From NCBI RefSeq assembly GCF_037013735.1, contig NZ_CP135136.1:186001-250000 (forward strand): DNA of 64,000 bases, in the 5' to 3' direction. Shown in pieces: positions 9,764 to 19,168 of this stretch. Each line of letters begins with the position of its first letter. Positions within the stretch are counted from its first letter, which is position 1. The stretch comes from Candidatus Legionella polyplacis (lineage in GTDB: Bacteria > Pseudomonadota > Gammaproteobacteria > Legionellales > Legionellaceae). The notes under the pieces were generated by a model. That model searched no databases and was not told the origin of the DNA. It saw only the letters and a program-made list of their open reading frames with translations. The position numbers and the translations under genes are program-made.

Positions 9764-10663
9764 CTATAAATCAAGATTTTTAAATAGATACTTAATACTA
9801 ATATCTCCATTGTCACTTAACTTACCTAATCCTATAAAAACATTCTTTTCTCTATTATAAATACGAACATACCTTTCAAATAAACAATTTTTATTTTTTA
9901 ATATTTTTCCAGTATATAAAGATATAATGTCATCTTTATCAAGATATACAATAGGATAATTCATTACAGAACATTCTGTCGATATAAGATAAGATAATAA
10001 TTCACTATATGTTTTATTTTTTAAATCCGAAAAATTTATTAAAAAATCTTTTTTAAAAATATCTATATACACACGGTGTAACCCTACAACATGTGCATCA
10101 ACACCTAAATACAATCCTATATCTTCAACCAATGTACGGATATAAGTACCCCTACTACAACAAACATTAAGTATAAAATATCTACCATCAAAATATATCA
10201 AATTTAATTTTGATATAAACACATCACGAAATTTTCTGCTTAATATTTTACCTTTTCTAGCATATTTATATAATGGAATACCATTATATTTAATAGCAGA
10301 ATACATTGGGGGGCGTTGTTTTATACCTCCTATAAACTTATTTAATACATCAATTAATTTCGAAATTTTTATTCCCAAACAAGCAGTATTGGTTCTAATA
10401 ATTTCTCCAAAAGAATCTAAAGTTGTAGTTTTTATGCCTAACAAACCAACTACCTGATAAAATTTTTTTGAATTTACAATATATTGACTAAACTTAGTAG
10501 CTTCACCAAAGCATAAAGGTAACATCCCACTAGCCATAGGATCTAATGTTCCAACATATCCAGCTTTCTTAATTCCATAAATCCTCTTAATCTTTTGTAA
10601 GAAACAATTAGAAGTTATCCCTACAGGTTTATTCATAAGTAAAATTCCATTTATTTTACACAT
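9764..10663 (-). CDS. truB: tRNA pseudouridine-55 synthase
   Basis: TruB converts uridine 55 in the T loop of tRNAs to pseudouridine. The 299-residue protein has the N-terminal NKPVGITSN segment, the catalytic aspartate in GTLDPMASGMLP near residue 40, and the KRPPMYSAIK-like segment (QRPPMYSAIKYNG near residue 116) that lines the active site. A C-terminal region of about 60 residues resembles the shortened PUA-like end of the family. It follows rbfA by 40 bp in the nusA-infB-rbfA-truB-rpsO-pnp run. Length is normal. Confidence 0.96.
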   Translation of the reverse strand: MCKINGILLMNKPVGITSNCFLQKIKRIYGIKKAGYVGTLDPMASGMLPLCFGEATKFSQYIVNSKKFYQVVGLLGIKTTTLDSFGEIIRTNTACLGIKISKLIDVLNKFIGGIKQRPPMYSAIKYNGIPLYKYARKGKILSRKFRDVFISKLNLIYFDGRYFILNVCCSRGTYIRTLVEDIGLYLGVDAHVVGLHRVYIDIFKKDFLINFSDLKNKTYSELLSYLISTECSVMNYPIVYLDKDDIISLYTGKILKNKNCLFERYVRIYNREKNVFIGLGKLSDNGDISIKYLFKNLDL

Positions 10664-10703
10664 AAAATGTATACTATCACTATTGATAAATATTCATAAA
10701 AAA

Positions 10704-11063
10704 TCATTTTATTCTACTAACAACATTAATATTTTCGATTAACTTTAATAATCTTCTAGAATATTCTATATTTTTATCATATATAAAATATAATTTCGGA
10801 ACAGTATAAATTCTTAATAACTTTGATAACTTATTTCTTAGATAATTTGCAGAATGATTAAGAATTTCTACTGCTAACTTTTTATTCTCATCACAAACAG
10901 TAAAGTATACTTTAGTATAACTTAAATCTTTAGATACTTTTACAAAAGTAATTGTAATGAACTTAGGCAATTTAGGATTATCTAAAACCTTATAAATCAA
11001 AATAGATAATTCTCTCTGTATAACAGAAGCTATTCTGTCAATTCTTTTGAAATCACTACTCAT
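10704..11063 (-). CDS. rbfA: Ribosome-binding factor A
   Basis: RbfA is a small KH-like protein that binds the 30S precursor and helps mature the 5' end of 16S rRNA. The 119-residue protein begins with the helix FKRIDRIASVIQRELSILI and continues with the strands ITFVKVSKDLSYTKVYFTV, both typical of the family. It ends at about the length of minimal RbfA proteins. It lies 51 bp downstream of infB and 40 bp upstream of truB on the same strand, the expected position. Confidence 0.95.
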   Translation of the reverse strand: MSSDFKRIDRIASVIQRELSILIYKVLDNPKLPKFITITFVKVSKDLSYTKVYFTVCDENKKLAVEILNHSANYLRNKLSKLLRIYTVPKLYFIYDKNIEYSRRLLKLIENINVVSRIK

Positions 11064-11114
11064 AAGAAATAAAATAAATTTTAATTTAATACCATAATAA
11101 AAAATATATAACTT

Positions 11115-13751
11115 TTAATCAATTATTTTATAAGAATTTATAATATCACCTAATAAAATATTAGTATAATTTCTAAAACTTATTCCACATTCAAATCCTT
11201 CTCTAATCTCTACTACATTTTCTTTAAATCTCTTTATGTTATCTAACATACCACTATGCACTACAATATTATTGCGTAATACTTTAATAGGATGACATTT
11301 ATTGATAACTCCATTATTTACTAAACAACCAGCAATAACTTTAAATTTTGATACATTAAATACTTCTTTAACTGTAGCAAACCCCATCAAGATCTCTCTA
11401 GATTGTGGAATAATCATTTTACTTAACAATGATTTAACGAAATTCTCAACATCATAAATCACACTAAAACAATATAAACATATTGAATTATCTTTTAATA
11501 ACTTTTTTATAAAATTATCTGATTTAACATTGAATCCAATAATAATAGCATTAGAAACAATAGCTAAATGAACATCAGACTCAGTAATATTTCCAACTCC
11601 ACTAAATATAATTTCTATTTTTACCGTATCCGTTGATAATTTTAATATTATATTAGTTACAGCTTCTATTGATCCATAAACATCTGACTTCAAAATAATA
11701 TTTAATTTTTTAATGTCAGAAAATAAAATCATATTCTTTAATGAATCCTTAGTAAAAGGTATTCTTTCATTAAACCTTTTTATATTTTGATATTTTCTTT
11801 TCTTACATAAAAGTATTTCTCTAACTTTTTTTTCATCATTCACCACAACAACCTTATCCCCGGAACAAGTAACATGTGGTATTCCTAAAATACTTACTGG
11901 TATAGAAGGTTTAACACTATCCAAACAAATTCCATTGCCATCTAATAAAGCTCGCACTTTTCCATATTTTAAACCAGCCAAAATAAAATCTCCTTTATAT
12001 AAAATACCAGTTTTCATTAAAACCATAGAAATAGGACCCTTTCCTTTATCAATATATGATTCTACTACAACACCTTCAGCTCTCTCTCGTGTAGAAACCT
12101 TTAATTCAAGTAAATCAGATTGTAATAAAATTGCATCTAATAATTTATTAATACCAGTACCAAATTTAGCTGATATATTTATATACATTGTATTTCCACC
12201 CCATTCTTCTGGGAGAAGATCATAAGCAGACAATTCATGCATAATACGATTTAAATTAACATTTTCACATTTATCAATTTTATTAATTGCAACAATTATA
12301 GGAGCATTACTTTTTTTTGAATGTTGTATTGCTTCTATAGTTTGAGGTTTGACTCCATCATCTGCCGCCACAACAAGTACTATAATATCGGTAATTCGAA
12401 CACCTCTTTCTCTCATAGAAATAAAGGCAGAATGACCTGGTGTATCCAAAAAAGTAATAAATTTATTTAAATAATTAATATGATAGGCAGAAATATGTTG
12501 GGTAATTCCTCCTTTCTCAAAATGAGCAACATTTGTCTTTCTTATATAATCAATCAATGATGTTTTTCCATGATCAACATGACCCATTATAGTAACAATA
12601 GGAGGTCTAATCGTTATAAAATTTAAATTATTTACATTAATATTCTTTTTTTCTACAATATTATTTTTTAATATATCTTCAATAGTGTTTTCTTTTTCTA
12701 ATATAAATTTATGCCCCATAGACTCAACAATAATAGAAGCTGTACTTTGATCAATAATTTGATTTATAGTTACGATACTACCTAAATCCATCATAACTTT
12801 AACAATTTCAACTGCTTTTACCGACATTTTTTTAGCGAGTTCTAGAACAGAAATACTCTTTGGTAAAAAAATTTCTTTCTCAATAGACTTACATGGTTTT
12901 TCAAACCCATGATTTACCAACAAATTTGTATTCTCAGAATGTACATTAATTTTATTTTTTACATAATTTTTTTTTGATTTATTTATTTTTTTTAATCTAC
13001 TAACCAATTTTTTATCATTCTCATCATCTAAATTCATATAGTGTTTAACACTCATTTTTCCAATTTTAAACTTTATATCTTTTTCTAAAATAGTCTTATT
13101 AAAACTCTTCTTTTTATTTTTTTCAAATTTTTTATCTTCCATTTTTTTTAAATAATTATTACCAATATTAGAAATCATTTTTTTATTATTTTTTAAAAAA
13201 AATTTTCTATTATTATGTATTTCAATGAAGTTACTATCATCTTTTCTAATAAAAGTATCTTTCTCATGCAATTTAATTTGATTTTTTATATTAAAAATTT
13301 TTTTTGTTACAATATTACGATTACCATTTATCCAATCTAAATTCATATTTAAATTTTTTTTATCATCACATTTTTCAACAATTGAAACATCTTTTAAATT
13401 TATTTGACAATCCTTAGTTTTCACAAATAAATCTTGATCCATATATATTTTTTTTTTACGAATTTCAACATTAATTTTTTTTCCACCAATGCATATATCA
13501 TTCTCTATTTTATTCTTAACAATACTTTTATTTTTAAATAAATTTAAATTATTTTTTACATTTATTTTTGAATTCAAATAAAATTTTTTTTTTAAATCAT
13601 TCAAATAATTAAGCAAAATACCCTTTTGTTCTTCAGAAACTAATTGATGAGAATCACTAAATGATAAACCAGCTTCTTTAAATTTTAATAATAAACGTTC
13701 AACAGAAATCCCAACAATCTTAGCTAACTGTTTTACTGTTAAATCTGACAT
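11115..13751 (-). CDS. infB: Translation initiation factor IF-2
   Basis: IF-2 is the GTPase that brings initiator fMet-tRNA to the 30S subunit and promotes subunit joining. The 878-residue protein starts with an IF2-N domain (about residues 1-50), followed by a long, lysine- and asparagine-rich low-complexity linker (about 60-290). A second IF2-N motif comes next (ISVLELAKKMSVK near 300), then the G domain with GHVDHGKTS near 388, DTPGHSAF and NKID. The linker is strongly shaped by A/T drift, with runs of Lys, Asn and Ile. The gene follows nusA across a 208 bp spacer that holds a notable inverted-repeat array. Confidence 0.97.
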   Translation of the reverse strand: MSDLTVKQLAKIVGISVERLLLKFKEAGLSFSDSHQLVSEEQKGILLNYLNDLKKKFYLNSKINVKNNLNLFKNKSIVKNKIENDICIGGKKINVEIRKKKIYMDQDLFVKTKDCQINLKDVSIVEKCDDKKNLNMNLDWINGNRNIVTKKIFNIKNQIKLHEKDTFIRKDDSNFIEIHNNRKFFLKNNKKMISNIGNNYLKKMEDKKFEKNKKKSFNKTILEKDIKFKIGKMSVKHYMNLDDENDKKLVSRLKKINKSKKNYVKNKINVHSENTNLLVNHGFEKPCKSIEKEIFLPKSISVLELAKKMSVKAVEIVKVMMDLGSIVTINQIIDQSTASIIVESMGHKFILEKENTIEDILKNNIVEKKNINVNNLNFITIRPPIVTIMGHVDHGKTSLIDYIRKTNVAHFEKGGITQHISAYHINYLNKFITFLDTPGHSAFISMRERGVRITDIIVLVVAADDGVKPQTIEAIQHSKKSNAPIIVAINKIDKCENVNLNRIMHELSAYDLLPEEWGGNTMYINISAKFGTGINKLLDAILLQSDLLELKVSTRERAEGVVVESYIDKGKGPISMVLMKTGILYKGDFILAGLKYGKVRALLDGNGICLDSVKPSIPVSILGIPHVTCSGDKVVVVNDEKKVREILLCKKRKYQNIKRFNERIPFTKDSLKNMILFSDIKKLNIILKSDVYGSIEAVTNIILKLSTDTVKIEIIFSGVGNITESDVHLAIVSNAIIIGFNVKSDNFIKKLLKDNSICLYCFSVIYDVENFVKSLLSKMIIPQSREILMGFATVKEVFNVSKFKVIAGCLVNNGVINKCHPIKVLRNNIVVHSGMLDNIKRFKENVVEIREGFECGISFRNYTNILLGDIINSYKIID

Positions 13752-13905
13752 ATATAATATTCCTAAAATTAATAATAAATACCAACCATTATCTCATATA
13801 AACTAATAAATATATCTTTCACAAAATAACCAATTTATATTTTTTATATAAAACTATTATTATTTTAAATAAAAACAATAAACAATAAATAAAAAAAAAT
13901 TCTGA

Positions 13906-13957
13906 TATATTACCTGTAATATAGTAGTCTATACACTACATAATATGTATATTACAG
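13906..13957 (-). promoter_or_regulatory. Mutually exclusive inverted repeats in the nusA-infB spacer
   Basis: Three copies of one 8-nt element alternate in orientation: TATATTAC at 13906-13913, GTAATATA at 13916-13923 and TATATTAC at 13948-13955. The middle copy can pair with either neighbour. The longer alternative is a 10-bp stem (13914-13923 with 13948-13957) enclosing a second stem, GTAGT/ACTAC (13924-13928 with 13935-13939). It starts three bases past the nusA stop codon. In the RNA the other alternative is followed after a few bases by a run of nine U. This layout resembles an attenuator or a processing site; the function is inferred. Confidence 0.45.
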
Positions 13958-13959
13958 AC

Positions 13960-15456
13960 TTACTCAAACCAAGATTTTCTTGCTTGCATAATTAAATCAG
14001 CTGCTTTTTTTTCTGTCATTCCATTTTTTAAATTAAATAACTCATCTACAGAACATTCCGCCAATTTATCCATAGTTGTTATACCAATGGAAAGTAAATA
14101 ATTGGCTATTTCTTTAGTCATTCCCTGCATCCCTAATAACTCTGATGACAGAACTTTATTTTCCTTACTACATTCTTTAAATTCCTCAGAAGCCAATGCT
14201 TTTGTTAACAATACATTATGTGCATGCTTTTTTAAATTATCAACAATCTCTTCATTCAATCCACTAATAACTAATAATTCTTCCTTTGGAAGATAAGCAA
14301 TTTCCTCTAACAAAGAAAAACCATGATCAACTAATAATCTCGCTATTTTTTCATTAATACATAAATTAGACATAAAAAAATTAACAATAGTATTAGATTC
14401 TTCTTTCCCTTTATTATTAAAATCTTCAATAGTCATCACATTTAAAGACCATCCAGTTAATTGGCTAGCTAATTTCACATTTTGTCCATTCCTACCAATA
14501 GCTTGAGATAATTGTTCTTTTTTTACTGCTAAATCCATAGAATGAGCATCTTCATCAACAACAATGGAAGTTACTTCAGCTGGTGCCATAGCATTAATAA
14601 CTAATTGAGCAGGATTATCATCCCATAATATAATATCTACCCTTTCACCAGATAACTCACTAGAAATAGCTTGTACACGAGAACCCCTCATTCCAACACA
14701 AGCACCAACTGGATCAATACGACCATCATTAGTTTTAACAGCAATCTTTGAACGATTTCCAGGTTCCCTAGCAGATGCCTTAATAGTAATAATATTTTCT
14801 CCAATCTCCGGTACTTCGATCTTAAATAACTCAATTAACATACCATCCCTAGTTCTACTAACAAATAACTGAGGACCACGAATTTGAGAAACAATATCAT
14901 ACAAATAAGCACGTACTTTATCATTAGGTCTAAAAACTTCATTTGGCAATATTTCATTACGAGACATATATGCTTCAGCTTTTCCACCTAAATCAACAAT
15001 AATACTATCACGAGTTACTTTCTTTACAGTACCATATACTAATTGACCTAATTTGTCACTAAATTGATCAATAATTTGTTTTCTTTCCGCTTCACGAACT
15101 TTCTGTATAATAATTTGCTTAGCAGTTTGAGCTGCTATACGACCAAATTTAACGCAAGGCATTAATTCTTCTATTATACCTCCTAACTCAACGCGTGGAA
15201 CATATTCTTTTGCTTTACTTAAAACAATTTGTTTTTCTGGAAATTCTAAATTTTCATCAGAAACTACTTCCCAAAAACGAAACGTTTTATATTCTCCAGT
15301 TTTAGAATCAAGCTGTACTCTTACATTAATATCTTTGTCACTAAATTTACGAGTAGCCGATTCAAGAGCCAATTGAATTGCTTGTAATACTACATCCCTA
15401 TGTACTCCTTTTGCATTTGATAAAGCTTCTGCTACTAATAACAGTTCCTTACTCAT
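13960..15456 (-). CDS. nusA: Transcription termination/antitermination factor NusA
   Basis: NusA binds RNA polymerase and nascent RNA and modulates pausing, termination and antitermination. The 498-residue protein has the N-terminal polymerase-binding domain, an S1 domain (LVYGTVKKVTRDSIIVDLGG near residue 137), KH domains (GMRGSRVQAISSEL near 264 and AIGRNGQNVKLAS near 331), and two C-terminal acidic repeats. This is the full gammaproteobacterial architecture, close to the 495 residues of E. coli. The normally adjacent upstream gene rimP is missing and replaced by a gap of about 420 bp. Confidence 0.97.
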   Translation of the reverse strand: MSKELLLVAEALSNAKGVHRDVVLQAIQLALESATRKFSDKDINVRVQLDSKTGEYKTFRFWEVVSDENLEFPEKQIVLSKAKEYVPRVELGGIIEELMPCVKFGRIAAQTAKQIIIQKVREAERKQIIDQFSDKLGQLVYGTVKKVTRDSIIVDLGGKAEAYMSRNEILPNEVFRPNDKVRAYLYDIVSQIRGPQLFVSRTRDGMLIELFKIEVPEIGENIITIKASAREPGNRSKIAVKTNDGRIDPVGACVGMRGSRVQAISSELSGERVDIILWDDNPAQLVINAMAPAEVTSIVVDEDAHSMDLAVKKEQLSQAIGRNGQNVKLASQLTGWSLNVMTIEDFNNKGKEESNTIVNFFMSNLCINEKIARLLVDHGFSLLEEIAYLPKEELLVISGLNEEIVDNLKKHAHNVLLTKALASEEFKECSKENKVLSSELLGMQGMTKEIANYLLSIGITTMDKLAECSVDELFNLKNGMTEKKAADLIMQARKSWFE

Positions 15457-15875
15457 AATTAAAATACCTCTCTTGCATACCTATTTAATATACTCTATTT
15501 TATTTATAAAATAGTATTTATACTCTTATATTCTTCTTTTTATTTCAAAATTAACAATATTAAAACACTAATATAAATTATTTCACACAATATTTGATAT
15601 ACATGATAAATCTATTCAAAAAATAAATAATATACCTAATATCAATTATTATTCCTATATCATAGTAAGATACTTTTTATCATCAAATATTTATTAATTT
15701 CTAAAAAAAATATCTATAAACACATATTTTCTTTCATTAACTATTTTTACAATCAAAAAAATACTATTTTTACTCTTATTTTTCACATAACCTATAAAAA
15801 AATACTAATTTCTACCTACTAGAAATAAATATAAAAATTATACAAACTTAAAATCATATACTTTCCTATATAACA
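15457..15875. other. Gene-sized empty spacer where rimP is expected
   Basis: The spacer between tRNA-fMet and nusA is about 420 bp and has no open frame of useful length on either strand. In related bacteria rimP (about 450 bp) lies exactly here, so it may be an eroded remnant. I looked for RimP-like residues in part of the minus-strand frames and saw none, so the identity of the remnant rests on synteny alone. The nusA promoter must lie in this region or upstream of it. Confidence 0.4.
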
Positions 15876-15900
15876 AAAAACCCCAAATTAAATGGGGTTT
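15876..15900 (-). terminator. Rho-independent terminator after tRNA-fMet
   Basis: On the minus strand an 8-bp stem (AAACCCCA paired with TGGGGTTT) with a 7-nt loop is followed by a run of T residues. It lies just downstream of tRNA-fMet, so it should end the nuo/tRNA transcript before nusA. The four GC pairs stand out against the A/T background. Confidence 0.8.
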
Positions 15901-15912
15901 AATAAACTTTTT

Positions 15913-15989
<77 letters not shown>

Positions 15990-16123
15990 ATTATAATAAA
16001 AGAATGAGTATATCGCATCATTATAATATATAGCAAGCATTATATTTATCTTAATCTCTTATAAAGTAACAAAATTTTATATAACTAAAACTAATTATTT
16101 AATTTTTTTCTAATAAAACATTA

Positions 16124-17605
16124 TTAATGTGAAATATTGGTACAAATATTTATTAATATAGAAGGAAAAACCCCTAAAATCATTAGAAATAAACAATGAA
16201 CAAAGAATATTATTCTTACAACTTTACAAGATTTAACAAAATTAAACTGACCATTAAAATCATCAAAATAAATTATTTTAATAATATATATATAATTAAA
16301 TAACCCAATCACTGAAAACAATAAGCTAAAAATAGCTATCCAAAATAAATGATTTTCAACCAAAATTTTTAAAACATAAAATTTAGCAAAAAAACCAATT
16401 GTAGGAGGAATACCAGCAATAGAAAAAATTACCGTCAATATAAAAAAAGCCAACAAAGGATCTACACTATTTAAACCTCTCAATTCATAAAAAAATCTTA
16501 TATTCTTATCACAAACAACAGATAATACTATCAAAAACCCAAAAAAAGCTGATACTGCTAATAAATAAAATATAAAATAATAAATAACAGCACTATAATT
16601 AATATTAATTTTATATAACAAACCTAAAACAGAATAACCAATATGAGAAATAGATGAATATGCTAAAAATCTTTTAATATCACTTTGAAAAATAGCTAAT
16701 ATATTTCCCATACCTATAGAAAATAGTAATATAATTAAAAAAAATAACTTCCATTGAAAAAAAATATTACTATAATAATTTGGAATCAAAAAATGTAACA
16801 ATACTCCTAAAATAGATATTTTAGGAACAGTACTAATAAATAAAGCTACTGGAATTGAAGATCCCTCATAAACATCAGGAGCCCACATATGAAAAGGAGC
16901 AATTGATAATTTGAAACTAAAAGTAGATAAAATCAATATCGAAGCAAATATAAGTAACATTTGACTTTGTTCTAAATTTCCAGATTTTATAATTTTAAAA
17001 ACACTTACTAAATCTAATTTTCCAGTTAAACTGTACAATAAAGAAACACCATATAATAATAATCCAGAAGCAATAGCACCCATAAAAAAATACTTTAAAA
17101 CTGCTTCAATTTCATCATTTCCAATACAAAAAATCGCAATCATAACATATATAGGAAAAGACAACAATTCTAATCCAAGATAAATAGTTAAAAAAGAATA
17201 AGAAGAAACTAAAACCATCATTCCTAAAACAGAAAATAAACTTAAAACATAATATTCTGAAACATAATTTAAATTATATTTAGTAACATAAAACCAAGAA
17301 TATAAAAAAAATATGAAAGCAAAAAAATAAATACATAATTTTATTAGCTGAACTAATTTATCATTAATAAAAAAATTATCAATAAAAAATAACTTTTCAT
17401 TCTTTAACAAAAAGAAACTAAAAATAGTCGATATAAATAATCCTAATATAGAAAATATTAAAGTAAATTTATTTACCAAAAGTTTATTATTTACAAACAA
17501 ATTTATCAATAATATTAAACATGCTGTAACTAATATTACTATTTCCGAAGAAAAAACAATGTAAGAACTATTACAATACAACATACTCATTAATATACGC
17601 CTCAA
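16124..17605 (-). CDS. nuoN: NADH-quinone oxidoreductase subunit N
   Basis: NuoN is one of three antiporter-like, proton-pumping membrane subunits of respiratory complex I. The 493-residue protein is almost entirely hydrophobic, with about 14 predicted membrane segments. It contains the conserved charged-residue regions of the family (FKLSIAPFHMWAPDVYEG near residue 230, SSISHIGYSVLG near 318, and GIPPTIGFFAKF near 398). It is the last gene of the nuo run, 15 bp after nuoM, and precedes tRNA-fMet. The start is likely at, or a few codons after, the first methionine, since a second Met follows at residue 7. Confidence 0.96.
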   Translation of the reverse strand: MRRILMSMLYCNSSYIVFSSEIVILVTACLILLINLFVNNKLLVNKFTLIFSILGLFISTIFSFFLLKNEKLFFIDNFFINDKLVQLIKLCIYFFAFIFFLYSWFYVTKYNLNYVSEYYVLSLFSVLGMMVLVSSYSFLTIYLGLELLSFPIYVMIAIFCIGNDEIEAVLKYFFMGAIASGLLLYGVSLLYSLTGKLDLVSVFKIIKSGNLEQSQMLLIFASILILSTFSFKLSIAPFHMWAPDVYEGSSIPVALFISTVPKISILGVLLHFLIPNYYSNIFFQWKLFFLIILLFSIGMGNILAIFQSDIKRFLAYSSISHIGYSVLGLLYKININYSAVIYYFIFYLLAVSAFFGFLIVLSVVCDKNIRFFYELRGLNSVDPLLAFFILTVIFSIAGIPPTIGFFAKFYVLKILVENHLFWIAIFSLLFSVIGLFNYIYIIKIIYFDDFNGQFNFVKSCKVVRIIFFVHCLFLMILGVFPSILINICTNISH

Positions 17606-17620
17606 ACAAAATTTAAATTT

Positions 17621-19168
17621 TTAAACATTTTCTTTAGATAAAAAAACACTTACCGAATTATGAATATACTTTAATAATATATTTGGGTAAATACCAAGTA
17701 TCAATACAAACATAAATAAAATATAATTCGAAATTTTCTCAAATTTAGATAAATCATATAAACTTTTAATTTTATAATTAACAATCGAACCAAATATAAC
17801 GTAATTACATACTCGTAATGTATAAGAAGCACCTAATATTAAAATAATTCCAGATCCTATACTTAACCAAAATCCAGCTTTCATACTACCCAAAATTACC
17901 ATGAATTCACCAACAAAACCAGAAGTTCCTGGAATTCCCAAATTAGATATACTAAAAAATATAAAGAAAAAAGAAAATACTGGCATCACACTGGCTATTC
18001 CTCCAAAATCTTTAATTTTCCTTGTATGCAAACGTCTATAAAGATAACCAATATTAGAAAACATAGCACTAGAAATAAAAGCATGTGAAAACATAATAAA
18101 AATAGATCCCTCAAATACAAATCCAGCATATTTAATATTACCTAATCTATGAATAATTAAAAAAGTTGAAAATAAACCTAGTATAATAAGACTCATATGT
18201 AATATGGAAGAATAAGCAATAACACACTTTAAATCTTCTTGAACATAAGCAATAATACTAATATAAATAATAGAAAAAAAAGATATTAACAAAATTATAT
18301 TTGCAAATAAATTACAAGCATAAGGAACTATTGGAAATAAAAATCTCAACAATCCATAAACACCAACTTTTAATAAAATAGCAGATAATAAAATAGATCC
18401 TCCTGATGGAGCTTCAGTATGTACATCAGGTAACCAAGTATGAAAAGGAAAAATTGGAATCTTTACAGCAAAAGCTAAAAAAAACGAAACAAAAATCAAA
18501 ATTTGCTCTTTTACATTTAACTTTACAAAATAAAAATCTTTTATTTCAAATGAAGAAGCTATTTGTCCAATATAAATAAATGCTAATAACATAAATATAG
18601 ACCCTAAAAATGTATAAATAAAAAATTTTATAGCAGCATAAGACTTATTTGTAGATCCCCAAATTCCAATAATAAGATAAAAAGGAATTAGAATAGATTC
18701 CCAAAAAACATAAAATAATATTACATCCAATGATGTAAAAATACCAATAAGTAATCCTTGTATTACAAGTACATAAGCTAAATATTCGGAAATATTATTT
18801 TCAATATAATTCCATATTGATAAAACACTTATAAAAATAATTATTTCACTTAACACAATTAAAGACATAGATAAACCATCAATTCCCACACTATACTTAA
18901 TATTAAAAGTAGGAATCCATAAATATTCTTCAACATATTGCATTTTAAGAGAATTCAAATCAAAATTAAACAACATACAAATAGTAATAACAAAAATAAA
19001 ACTTACTATTAATAACCATATAAAACGAAAATCAAAATTTTTAAAAAAATTAATTCTACTACAACATAAAATCAATAAACCAGATAGGATCGGAATCCAA
19101 ATTAACAAACTAATGCAATAAAAATACATAGCTATACTCTCTATCTCCCATAAAAAAACAACGTACAA
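17621..19168 (-). CDS. nuoM: NADH-quinone oxidoreductase subunit M
   Basis: NuoM is the second antiporter-like membrane subunit of complex I. The 515-residue hydrophobic protein carries the family segments VGIDGLSM near residue 92, PIFPFHTWLPDVHTEAP near 239, and SSILHMSLIILGLF near 320. Length is normal. The annotated ATG overlaps the end of nuoL by 28 nt. A methionine at residue 14 would reduce the overlap, so the first few residues are less certain than the rest. It lies in the conserved order nuoL-M-N. Confidence 0.96.
   Translation of the reverse strand: MYVVFLWEIESIAMYFYCISLLIWIPILSGLLILCCSRINFFKNFDFRFIWLLIVSFIFVITICMLFNFDLNSLKMQYVEEYLWIPTFNIKYSVGIDGLSMSLIVLSEIIIFISVLSIWNYIENNISEYLAYVLVIQGLLIGIFTSLDVILFYVFWESILIPFYLIIGIWGSTNKSYAAIKFFIYTFLGSIFMLLAFIYIGQIASSFEIKDFYFVKLNVKEQILIFVSFFLAFAVKIPIFPFHTWLPDVHTEAPSGGSILLSAILLKVGVYGLLRFLFPIVPYACNLFANIILLISFFSIIYISIIAYVQEDLKCVIAYSSILHMSLIILGLFSTFLIIHRLGNIKYAGFVFEGSIFIMFSHAFISSAMFSNIGYLYRRLHTRKIKDFGGIASVMPVFSFFFIFFSISNLGIPGTSGFVGEFMVILGSMKAGFWLSIGSGIILILGASYTLRVCNYVIFGSIVNYKIKSLYDLSKFEKISNYILFMFVLILGIYPNILLKYIHNSVSVFLSKENV

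Noticed and set aside
11935-12225. Open frames on the strand opposite infB, pnp, nuoF, nuoD and others
   Set aside because: They lie inside well-supported conserved genes, have no recognisable motifs, and arise from the codon bias of the real gene on the other strand.
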